This document shows positions 42,113 through 49,616 of a DNA stretch of 64,000 bases, one piece after another; position 1 is the stretch's first letter; every line of letters begins with the position of its first letter. This DNA comes from Salinibaculum sp. SYNS191 (GTDB lineage Archaea > Halobacteriota > Halobacteria > Halobacteriales > Haloarculaceae): assembly GCF_037338445.1 (NCBI RefSeq), contig NZ_CP147838.1:3782001-3846000 (forward strand), read 5' to 3'. The notes under the pieces were generated by a model. It made no database searches and was not told the DNA's origin. It saw only the letters and a list, made by a program, of their open reading frames with translations. Position numbers and translations under genes: made by a program.

Positions 42113-42119
42113 CACCTCC
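42113..42119 (-). promoter_or_regulatory. Strong ribosome binding site of nuoCD
   Basis: GGAGGTG on the minus strand, six bases before ATG 42106. It decides between two in-frame ATGs and shows that this operon uses leadered translation, unlike most genes nearby. Confidence 0.75.
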
Positions 42120-42185
42120 AGTGTCGAGCATGAGTAGACGAGTCACAGCCCGCGGAGCGAAGCGAGCAGGAATGTCTTGGCGTGC

Positions 42186-42884
42186 TCATGGCGAATCAAC
42201 CCAGTTGTACCGCATGACGAGGTCGTCCTCGTCGATGTCGTCGGTGAGTTTCTCGACGAGTTCGTCCTGTTCGAGGTCGCCGAACTGTTCGAGTTCGTAG
42301 GGCTTGACCGTCACCGGCGACGTCTCGCCGTTTGCGACGCGCTCCTGCAGTTTCGCGATGCCGTAGATGAGCGCCTCGGGGCGGGGCGGGCAACCGGGGA
42401 CGTGGATGTCCACCGGGATGACCTCCTCGGCTCCCTTGATGACGTTGTACCCCTCCTGGAACGGGCCGCCGGAGATGGTACACGACCCCATCGAGACGAC
42501 GAACTTCGGCTCGGCCATCTGGTCGTAGACCCGCTGCATCCGGGGAGCGAACTTGGAGACGATAGTCCCCGGGACGATGATGACGTCCGCCTGTCGCGGC
42601 GAGGCGCGTGGGACCCCCGCGCCGAACCGGTCGAGGTCGTGTTTGACCGCGTACGTGTGCATCATCTCGATAGAACAGCAGGCGATACCGAACAGCAGCA
42701 TGAACATCGAGGACCCCCGCACCCAGTTCATGAACTTGTCGAACTTGGTGAGGATGAAGGGGGTGTGCCCGAATGCCTGCCGGAGCTTCGAGTTGAATCG
42801 GTTATCGACGCCCTCGCCCATCCGGGCCTCCTGCGTCGACTGTGCCTGTGCAAGCGTGTCGTGTAGCTCTTTTTCTTTACTCAT
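42186..42884 (-). CDS. nuoB: Complex I subunit B
   Basis: A 232-residue protein with the four N2-cluster cysteines: Cys69 and Cys70 in GIACCSIEMM, Cys135 in MGSCTISGG, and Cys165 in VPGCPPRPE. The N-terminal 45 residues and an acidic C-terminal tail are extensions found in haloarchaeal forms. It sits next to the quinone site. Its ATG overlaps the nuoA stop by 4 bases. Confidence 0.95.
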   Translation of the reverse strand: MSKEKELHDTLAQAQSTQEARMGEGVDNRFNSKLRQAFGHTPFILTKFDKFMNWVRGSSMFMLLFGIACCSIEMMHTYAVKHDLDRFGAGVPRASPRQADVIIVPGTIVSKFAPRMQRVYDQMAEPKFVVSMGSCTISGGPFQEGYNVIKGAEEVIPVDIHVPGCPPRPEALIYGIAKLQERVANGETSPVTVKPYELEQFGDLEQDELVEKLTDDIDEDDLVMRYNWVDSP

Positions 42885-43297
42885 GATTGTTGCTCTACGC
42901 GCTGTCTATCAGCCCGGGGACTCCGCACCCACTCGACTGCGCCCTTGCGCCACGCCCAGACGAGGCCGACGACCAGGATGCCGACGAACAGCAGCATCGG
43001 CCCGAGCGCGCGCCAGAGGCCGACCTGGTTGATTGCGTCCTGGTAGACGACGGTCCACGGGAAGATGAGGACGGTCTCGATGTCGAAGACGACGAACAGC
43101 AGCGCGACCATGTAGTACTGGATGTTGAACCGAATCGCGCGGCTGCTCCCCGTCGGGACCTCCCCACTCTCGTAGGTGGCACGTTTCCCCTGTTCGGGTA
43201 CGCTGGGCCGCAACAGCGCCGATGCCACCATCATCACGACCGGGATGGCGACGGCCACGAGCGCCAGTGCCCCGATGGCTATCCATGCGTTTGCCAT
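42881..43297 (-). CDS. nuoA: Complex I membrane subunit A
   Basis: A 138-residue protein with three hydrophobic helices. The family loop ATYESGEVPTGSSRAIRFNIQYYMVALLFVVFDIE is reduced here to its recognisable parts: YESG, R-F-x-I-Q-Y-Y and F-D-I-E-T-V. It is the first gene of the operon. A GGAG ribosome site lies about 9 bases before the ATG at 43297; the frame stays open upstream, but that part has no family character. Confidence 0.93.
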   Translation of the reverse strand: MANAWIAIGALALVAVAIPVVMMVASALLRPSVPEQGKRATYESGEVPTGSSRAIRFNIQYYMVALLFVVFDIETVLIFPWTVVYQDAINQVGLWRALGPMLLFVGILVVGLVWAWRKGAVEWVRSPRADRQRVEQQS

Positions 43298-43625
43298 ACT
43301 GGTTTCTCCTGTCGTCTTTGGTTTTGGAGCGGTCCCATATAAGGGTTGATTCTTCCCATTTGTCGCGGTTCCGTGCCCGAAACCGCCGCAGACGCCTACC
43401 AGCGTCCGACAGCCGACATGTCGCCACGCTCCCGCGCCTGTCAATCTCTGCCACAACCGCTCGCTCACGTGACACTCCAGCTTCACTTTCTCCGGCGAAA
43501 TCTGCCGTGACAGTGGACGAACGGCCACCCGACGTCGCGGCCACGACGGCGATAGTCACGACGTCATGACCGGGGGTGCTGGAGAGCGAGCGAACAGGGT
43601 GGCTCCGGCGGCGGAGCCTCCGTCG
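43298..43625. other. Intergenic region: promoter of the nuo operon
   Basis: A 328-base spacer. On the minus strand a TATA element CCTTATATGGG (43334-43344) lies about 40 bases before the nuoA ATG and implies a short leader with a GGAG site. The rest has no recognised gene or RNA. Confidence 0.6.
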
Positions 43626-44267
43626 TCACTCGTAGTTCTCGCGGAAGCCGGGGGTGCCGAGTTCGTGGAGTGCGCGCGATACCTCCGCGACGCCCGTCTG
43701 GAGGTCGTCGTGGTAGGCCACCAGTCGCTCGCGGAGCTCCTCGTGCTGGCAGGAGAGAATCTGTGCGGCCGACAGCGCCGCGTTGAACGACTTTCCCGCG
43801 TCGACGGCCGTGAGCGGTGCCCCCTGTGGCATGCCGATGACGGAGTCGACGGACTTCTCCTGGACGGGGACGCCGATGACCGGCAGCGGATAGGCGATGG
43901 AGGCGGTCATGTTCGGCAGGTCCGCCGACTTGCCGCCCGCGCCCGCGATGATGACCTCGATGCCGCGGTCCACAGCCGTCTCGCCGTAGGCGTACATCAG
44001 TTCCGGCGTCCTGTGGGCCGAGACCACGAACGTCTCGAAAGTGAACCGCTCCTCGGGCGGGTTCTCGTAGTCGGTCTGCTCGGCGAACCCGAGATGCTCC
44101 TTGAAGGCGTCGTAGGCCCCAGGCCGCCCCTCCTCGGAGCCGGCCATCACGTCGAGGTCCGAGTCCGAACCCATGACGACGCCCACGTCCGGCGTGTCGG
44201 CGGCCGGGCGGTCCTCGTCGGCCTGTGTCTCCAGTTCGTCGATGAGCGACTGCAACTGGTCGTTCAT
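43626..44267 (-). CDS. purE: 5-(Carboxyamino)imidazole ribonucleotide mutase
   Basis: A 213-residue PurE: VGVVMGSDSDLDVM, then FVVSAHRTPELM, IIAGAGGKSADLPNMTA, and LPVIGVPVQ. About 25 extra residues lie between the GSDSD loop and SAHRTP compared with bacterial PurE, and there is an N-terminal extension (about 28 residues). It converts N5-CAIR to CAIR in purine synthesis with PurK, whose gene lies upstream on the same strand beyond a small opposite-strand gene. Confidence 0.94.
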   Translation of the reverse strand: MNDQLQSLIDELETQADEDRPAADTPDVGVVMGSDSDLDVMAGSEEGRPGAYDAFKEHLGFAEQTDYENPPEERFTFETFVVSAHRTPELMYAYGETAVDRGIEVIIAGAGGKSADLPNMTASIAYPLPVIGVPVQEKSVDSVIGMPQGAPLTAVDAGKSFNAALSAAQILSCQHEELRERLVAYHDDLQTGVAEVSRALHELGTPGFRENYE

Positions 44268-44390
44268 GTCCGCCCCTCCGTCTGCCGCTCCCCTAAGCGT
44301 TGCTGGTCGGCCGTCGGCCTGCCTCCCAATCTCAAATCTGGTAATTGCGGAGGTAGATTCAAGCGCGTGTGAGCGATACCCACGGTCGAC

Positions 44391-44621
44391 ATGGGAGAGA
44401 AGGTTGCCGTCACGGACGTGAAGGCGGACCTCGCGACGGCGGTGGGGCTGCTCGCGCTCAGCGACTGTACCGTCGCAGAGGCGGCCCAGCGCGCCGGCGT
44501 GACCCGCTGGGAACTCGAAGACGCCCTCGACCGCGGCGACCTGGCCGAGCGCCTGGGCGTCGAACGGGAGGGGAACGTGGCCGCCGACATCGACAAACTC
44601 CTCGACGAACGGTCACCGTGA
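44391..44621 (+). CDS. Small HTH protein, UPF0175-like
   Basis: A 76-residue protein: an N-terminal strand (EKVAVTDVKADLATA), then LLALSDCTVAEAAQRAGVTRWELEDALDR, a helix-turn-helix much like UPF0175 antitoxins, and an acidic end. No toxin gene is adjacent. It lies on the opposite strand between purK (3 bases from its stop) and purE, splitting what is usually a purKE pair. It may be an orphan antitoxin or a transcription factor. Confidence 0.65.
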   Translation: MGEKVAVTDVKADLATAVGLLALSDCTVAEAAQRAGVTRWELEDALDRGDLAERLGVEREGNVAADIDKLLDERSP

Positions 44622-44624
44622 GTC

Positions 44625-45782
44625 TCAGTCACCGAAGGTGAGGCCGTCACGGACCCCCCGCACACGGGCCAGCAGGTCGTCACGCGATTCGTCCCCGGCA
44701 CCGACGAGCGTGACGTGTCCCATCTTGCGCAGGCGGTAGACCTCGCGCTTGCCGTACCAGTGCAGAGCCAGACGCTCGGTCGCGAGCGCGTCGGCCGCGC
44801 CGTCGACGCTGGCCGGCTGACGGTCCTCGACGTCGCCGAGGACGTTCGCCGAGACGGTCGGGTCCCTGAGTTCGGTGGTCCCGAGCGGCAGCCCTGTCAC
44901 GGCGCGGGCGTGTTGCTCGAACTGGGAGGTGTGACAGCCCTCGATGGTCCAGTGCCCGGAGTTGTGGGGTCGCGGCGCGATTTCGTTCAGGAGAATCTCG
45001 CCGCCGGTCGTCTCGAACAGTTCGATGCCGTAGACGCCCCGGCCGTCCATCGCGTCGAGGACGTCCAGTGCAACCTCTCGGGCGCGCTCGCGCACGCCTT
45101 CGTCGGTCCGAGCAGGCGCGACCGACTCCCGGAGTATCTCCTCGCGGTGGATGGTCTCGGTGACGGGGAAGGTGTCGCGCTCGCCGTCGCCGACGCACCC
45201 GATGACGGCGAGTTCCCGCGCGTAGTCGACGAACTCCTCGACCATCGCCGGGCCCTCGATGGCGTCGAACGCCGCGTCGACGTCGTCCGGCGACTCGACG
45301 GGGACGTTCCCGCGGCCGTCGTAGCCGCCTTCCCGGGCCTTGAGCATCGCCGGGTAGCCGAGGTCGTCGAGTGCCTCGCGGAGGTCAGCGACCGAGTCGA
45401 CCGCCCGGTAGGCAGGGACGGGGACGCCGGCCTCGCTGAGGCGTTCCTTCTGGACGAACTTGTCCTGAATCGTCCGGAGCGTCTCGGGATGGGGGTGGAC
45501 CGGCGTGTCCGTCTCCGCTGCGATTCGCTCCATCGCGTCCGGGTCGGCGAGTTCTATCTCGAAGGTGAGATAGTCCGAGCGTTCGGCGACGGCGCGGATG
45601 GTCTCCGGGTCGTCGAAGTCGCCGACGACCTGCTCGCGCGCGACGGGCGAGGCCGGTGCGTCGGGAGTAGGGTCGGAGACGACGAGGTCGATACCCAGCG
45701 GCGCGGCGGCCTCGGCCAGCATCCGGCCGAGTTGGCCGCCGCCGACGACGCCGAGCGTCGTACCGGGAGCACTGCGTGTCAT
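44625..45782 (-). CDS. purK: 5-(Carboxyamino)imidazole ribonucleotide synthase
   Basis: A 385-residue ATP-grasp enzyme: GVVGGGQLGRMLAEAAAPLG at the N-terminus, QDKFVQKERL, KAREGGYDGRGN (ATP loop), and the LLNEIAPRPHNSGHWTIEGC signature. It makes N5-CAIR from AIR, ATP and bicarbonate. I begin at MTRSAPGTTL; the upstream ATG adds six residues of no character. Confidence 0.94.
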   Translation of the reverse strand: MTRSAPGTTLGVVGGGQLGRMLAEAAAPLGIDLVVSDPTPDAPASPVAREQVVGDFDDPETIRAVAERSDYLTFEIELADPDAMERIAAETDTPVHPHPETLRTIQDKFVQKERLSEAGVPVPAYRAVDSVADLREALDDLGYPAMLKAREGGYDGRGNVPVESPDDVDAAFDAIEGPAMVEEFVDYARELAVIGCVGDGERDTFPVTETIHREEILRESVAPARTDEGVRERAREVALDVLDAMDGRGVYGIELFETTGGEILLNEIAPRPHNSGHWTIEGCHTSQFEQHARAVTGLPLGTTELRDPTVSANVLGDVEDRQPASVDGAADALATERLALHWYGKREVYRLRKMGHVTLVGAGDESRDDLLARVRGVRDGLTFGD

Positions 45783-45821
45783 TGTCGCCGGAGTGTGCAC
45801 CCGACGGTCAAAAGCGTTCGC

Positions 45822-47798
45822 TCATGTCGCCACCGCCCAGCCCACCTCGTCCACCCGGTCCTCGCGGACCCAGACCGTCACCTGGTGGCCGTACTTGAAC
45901 CACTCGAAGGTCCGGGAGACGTACTGCTCGTTCAACTGCTCTTTCGGGACCGAGTCGTCTGCGGTGTTGGTGACGAGCAGCGGCGGCGGGTTCTGCGAGA
46001 CGGTGTCACGCAGCGCGGACGTGGAGTTCTCGCAGGTGACGTTCGCGTCGGCCTTCTCGACGTACCACGGCAGCGGCAGGCTGGAGTACCACCCGGTCCC
46101 GAGACATATCGGGCGCGTCAATAACGTCGGTTCGTTGCCGACCAGCGGCCGGTCGGAGAACGACGCCTCGGAGTAGACGAGGACGTCCGGATTCTCCGTG
46201 CCCGCGATGGCGTTGATGGCGTCGATTGCGTCCCGTGCGTCGGCCTCCGCCTGTGCGTACTGGGCGAGCGTGTTGTCGGTGGAGGTGGTGTCGACGTAGG
46301 AACTGCCGACCGCCGTCGCGCCGACCTGCGCGACCAGCAGGAGGAGGATGAACCCGACGACGAGACCGGCTATCGGGTCGCGGTTCTCGGTGGCTGTCTT
46401 GCCAAAGCGGGCGAAACGGGCGATGCCGACCGCGGCGGGAATCGCCATCGGGAGGAGCACGTGGACGTGGAGCCAGTGTGCGCCGCCGATGTCGTCGGCC
46501 AGCGGGTAGCCGAGCAGCGAGACGATGCCGATGTAGCCGGCGAATATCACGAGGTTGCGCGAGGTGGCACGGCCGTAGCGCTCCCAGAAGAAGCCGATGA
46601 CGCCGAAGACGAGGACGACGACCCCGTGCGTGGCGAGCACGTCGATGTCCCGGCCGATGTTGGTGAGGTAGGTGCTGACGAGCGACTCGTCCTCGCCGCC
46701 CGCGGGACTGCCCCAGTGGTCGAGTGCGGCGTCGGCCGCGCCCTGGAGCGTGTCGACGGCGTAGCCGGGGAAACTCAGTGGCTGCCCCAGCGCCTCGTAC
46801 AGTCCCGTCGCGCCCGCGGACGGTGCCGTCGGGGGTCGCTGGAGACCCGCCAGCCCCGCGCCGCGGTCGGCGTAGAAGAAGACGAGGACGCCGACGAGCA
46901 CCACCGCCAGACCGACGCCGTGGCCGACGTAGTACTTGAGGTAGCCGACCGACAGCCGGTCGGTGACGGCGTCTTTCGCCGCGGCGAAGCCGCTGCGGTA
47001 GGTCCGGGGGCGGTACAGCCCCTGGTCGACGAGAAGCGCCGTGGCACCGAGCCACGTCAGCACGTAGACGATGGCGTTCTCCTTCGAGGCAAACCCCATC
47101 CCGACGAAGACCATCGCCGCGTACAGCAGGCCGACCCGCCGGGTGTCGTAGTAGCGGACAAATAGCGCGAAGGCCGTGAACATGAACGCTGCCAGGAGCA
47201 CGTCGCTGCGCATGAACCGCGAGTAGTACAGCAGAATCGAGTTCGCCGAGAGAAAGAGGGCGAAGACGATGGTCTCGTCCTTCCGCAGGTGCTCGCGAAA
47301 GAGCAAGGCGGTGGCCGGAAGCAGGCCGCCCGCCAGGGCGACCGGCAGGCGCGCGAGGAAGTCGCTCGCGCCGAACGTCGCGAAGGTGAAGGCGTTGACA
47401 ATCTGGATGAACGGGCCGTGGACGACCGGGCGGTAGGTCAGCGACCCGCTCTCGATGTAGTGCAGCGACCAGTAGGCGACCCGGCTCTCGTCGAAGTGCA
47501 TCGGGCGGGCACCGAGGCCGACGAGGCGGACCAGGACGGCCAGCGCGGTGATGACTGCGACGGCGCGGACGAGGTCTACCGAGGCGAGGTACTCGCGGGC
47601 GGCGTCGACCCGCTGCCACGCGGGCGACTCCGGTTGGGACTGCGGTTCCCGCGTCGGTGTGGTCGGGGCGTCCGCCGCTGTCGGCGGCCCCCCGTCGCCG
47701 TCGGGGATGGAGGAGCGTCCGTCCCCGGCGGGCACCTCGTCGGCCGGCCCGGGGTCGTCGGACCCCTCGTCCGGGGACTCGTCGTCGGGGCCTGGCAT
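45822..47798 (-). CDS. Agl23-like membrane protein, GT-C glycosyltransferase fold
   Basis: A 658-residue membrane protein. An acidic, proline-rich cytoplasmic N-terminus (about 65 residues) precedes about 11-13 helices. The first extracytoplasmic loop has HFDESRVAYW, the acidic catalytic pair typical of GT-C/PMT-like enzymes, then PVVHGPF and FLARLPVALAGG. This matches the archaeal family listed as flippase-activity-associated Agl23. The soluble C-terminal part faces outward. The true role in N-glycosylation (lipid-linked sugar transfer or flipping) is not settled. No other agl gene is near. The start at 47798 is chosen just after a promoter-like gap. Confidence 0.8.
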   Translation of the reverse strand: MPGPDDESPDEGSDDPGPADEVPAGDGRSSIPDGDGGPPTAADAPTTPTREPQSQPESPAWQRVDAAREYLASVDLVRAVAVITALAVLVRLVGLGARPMHFDESRVAYWSLHYIESGSLTYRPVVHGPFIQIVNAFTFATFGASDFLARLPVALAGGLLPATALLFREHLRKDETIVFALFLSANSILLYYSRFMRSDVLLAAFMFTAFALFVRYYDTRRVGLLYAAMVFVGMGFASKENAIVYVLTWLGATALLVDQGLYRPRTYRSGFAAAKDAVTDRLSVGYLKYYVGHGVGLAVVLVGVLVFFYADRGAGLAGLQRPPTAPSAGATGLYEALGQPLSFPGYAVDTLQGAADAALDHWGSPAGGEDESLVSTYLTNIGRDIDVLATHGVVVLVFGVIGFFWERYGRATSRNLVIFAGYIGIVSLLGYPLADDIGGAHWLHVHVLLPMAIPAAVGIARFARFGKTATENRDPIAGLVVGFILLLLVAQVGATAVGSSYVDTTSTDNTLAQYAQAEADARDAIDAINAIAGTENPDVLVYSEASFSDRPLVGNEPTLLTRPICLGTGWYSSLPLPWYVEKADANVTCENSTSALRDTVSQNPPPLLVTNTADDSVPKEQLNEQYVSRTFEWFKYGHQVTVWVREDRVDEVGWAVAT

Positions 47799-47872
47799 AT
47801 CCGCACACGCGAGTCCGACCGTTAAAACCGGTGCGGTTGCGAACGGCCACGCGTGTGCCGAGAACGGTAGTT

Positions 47873-47881
47873 CTTTTAGTA
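47873..47881 (+). promoter_or_regulatory. TATA box of ribH
   Basis: CTTTTAGTA lies 21-29 bases before the ribH ATG. It predicts a leaderless ribH-aminotransferase transcript. Confidence 0.6.
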
Positions 47882-47901
47882 CACGACACACCCGCTCAGG
47901 T

Positions 47902-48315
47902 ATGGTGCAGCTCGGGCTGGTCGTCGCCCAGTTCAACAAGGAACGACCACTCACACAGGAGATGGCGGACCTGGCACGCGAGGCCGCCCAGGACCGCGGT
48001 GCCGACATCGTCGAGACCGTCGAGGTGCCGGGGTCGTACGACACCCCGCTGGCGGCCGACCGCCTGGCGCGCCGCGACGACGTCGACGCGGTGACCGTCA
48101 TCGGTGCCATCGTGACGGGCGACACCGACCACGACCAGGTCATCGCCGACGCCGCGGCGCAGGGGCTGACGGAGGTCAGCCTCGACCGCGACACGCCGGT
48201 GACGCTGGGCATCACCGGTCCGGGCATGAGCCAGGACGAGGCCGACGCGCGGGTGGACTACGGTGCGACGGCCGTGGACAGTGCGATAGACTTGGTACAC
48301 GAACTCGAATCATGA
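47902..48315 (+). CDS. ribH: 6,7-Dimethyl-8-ribityllumazine synthase
   Basis: A 137-residue archaeal lumazine synthase: LGLVVAQFNKERPLTQEM, VEVPGSYDTPLAADRLAR, and VIGAIVTGDTDHDQVIADAAAQG, with the catalytic histidine in DHDQ. It condenses the ribityl-pyrimidine with dihydroxybutanone phosphate in riboflavin synthesis. Its stop overlaps the aminotransferase start (ATGA). ribL for FAD lies 3.3 kb downstream. Confidence 0.94.
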   Translation: MVQLGLVVAQFNKERPLTQEMADLAREAAQDRGADIVETVEVPGSYDTPLAADRLARRDDVDAVTVIGAIVTGDTDHDQVIADAAAQGLTEVSLDRDTPVTLGITGPGMSQDEADARVDYGATAVDSAIDLVHELES

Positions 48316-49472
48316 CAGACCTCGACTTCACCGACCGCGTAGAACGCGTCGAACCGTCCGCCACGCTGGCGATTAGCAACAAGGCAGCCGAACTCGAAGC
48401 CGACGGCGTCGACGTCGTCGACCTCAGCGTCGGCGAACCCGACTTCGACACGCCACAGAACATCAAGGAGTCCGCCGAGCGCGCGCTGGAAGCCGGCAAG
48501 ACCGGATACACGCCCTCGCAGGGCATCCCGGAACTCCGCGAGGCAATCGCTCAGAAGCTCCAGACGGAGAGCGGCCTCACGCAGTATGGCCCCGAGAACG
48601 TGATGGTCACCCCCGGCGGCAAGCAGGCGCTGTTCGAGGTGTTCCAGACGCTCATCGACGACGGCGACGAAGTCGTCCTGCTGGACCCCGCGTGGGTCTC
48701 CTACGAGGCGATGGTCAAACTCGCCGGCGGGAGCTTGAAGCGCGTCGACACCGCCCAGTACGACTTCCGGCTGGAGGACGCGCTGGGCGACCTCCGCGGC
48801 GCGGTGACGAGCGACACCGAAATGCTGGTCATCAACACACCGGGCAACCCCCACGGCGCAGTCTACTCGGAAGCGGCACTCCAGGGCGTCCGCGACATCG
48901 CCGTCAACCACGACGTGACGGTCATCTCCGACGAGATATACGAGAAAATCGTCTACGACGGCGTCTCCTACACCAGCCTCGGCACGCTGGAGGGGATGCG
49001 CGACCGGACCATCACGGTCAACGGCTTCTCGAAGGCCTACGCGATGACCGGCTGGCGGCTCGGGTACTTCGCCGGCCCGGAGGAACTCATCGAGCAGGCC
49101 GGCAAGATCCACAGCCACTCCGTCTCCTGTGCCGTCAACTTCGTCCAGCACGCCGGCATCGAGGCGCTGCGCAACACCGACGAGGCCGTCGAGGAGATGC
49201 GCCAGGCCTTCCAGGAACGCCGCGACATGCTCGTCGACCTCTTCGCCGAGTACGGGAAAGACGTCGCCACGCCGCAGGGCGCCTTCTACATGATGCTCCC
49301 CGTCGACGAGGACGACCAGAGCTGGTGCGAGGAGGCCATCGAGGAGGCACACGTCGCGACCGTTCCCGGCAGCGCGTTCGGCACGCCGGGGTACGCACGC
49401 ATCTCCTACGCCAACAGCAAGGAGCGACTCCGGGAGGCCGTCGAGCGACTGGACGACGGCGACCTGCTCTGA
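48312..49472 (+). CDS. Class I/II PLP aminotransferase (aspartate-type)
   Basis: A 386-residue fold-type I aminotransferase of the AAT Ib group: LSVGEPDFDTP near the start, NTPGNPHGAVYS (the usual NPTG replaced by NPHG), DEIYEKIVYDG, and Lys241 in VNGFSKAYAMTGWRLGY as the PLP lysine. The C-terminal R-I-S-Y binds the substrate carboxylate. It probably acts on aspartate or an aromatic/branched amino acid. It is translationally coupled to ribH, but no pathway link is known. Confidence 0.92.
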   Translation: MTDLDFTDRVERVEPSATLAISNKAAELEADGVDVVDLSVGEPDFDTPQNIKESAERALEAGKTGYTPSQGIPELREAIAQKLQTESGLTQYGPENVMVTPGGKQALFEVFQTLIDDGDEVVLLDPAWVSYEAMVKLAGGSLKRVDTAQYDFRLEDALGDLRGAVTSDTEMLVINTPGNPHGAVYSEAALQGVRDIAVNHDVTVISDEIYEKIVYDGVSYTSLGTLEGMRDRTITVNGFSKAYAMTGWRLGYFAGPEELIEQAGKIHSHSVSCAVNFVQHAGIEALRNTDEAVEEMRQAFQERRDMLVDLFAEYGKDVATPQGAFYMMLPVDEDDQSWCEEAIEEAHVATVPGSAFGTPGYARISYANSKERLREAVERLDDGDLL

Positions 49473-49616
49473 GGACGGTCGCTGCCTAATCAGTTTGGTG
49501 GCACGCTCTTTTTTATCCGAACCTTCGTCGTAGAGAGAACCAGTGCGACGTCCCACGCCGGACACGAGAGGACTCGTCGCGGGACAGCCGGCGGCAGTCG
49601 CCAGGAGAGACAGTCG

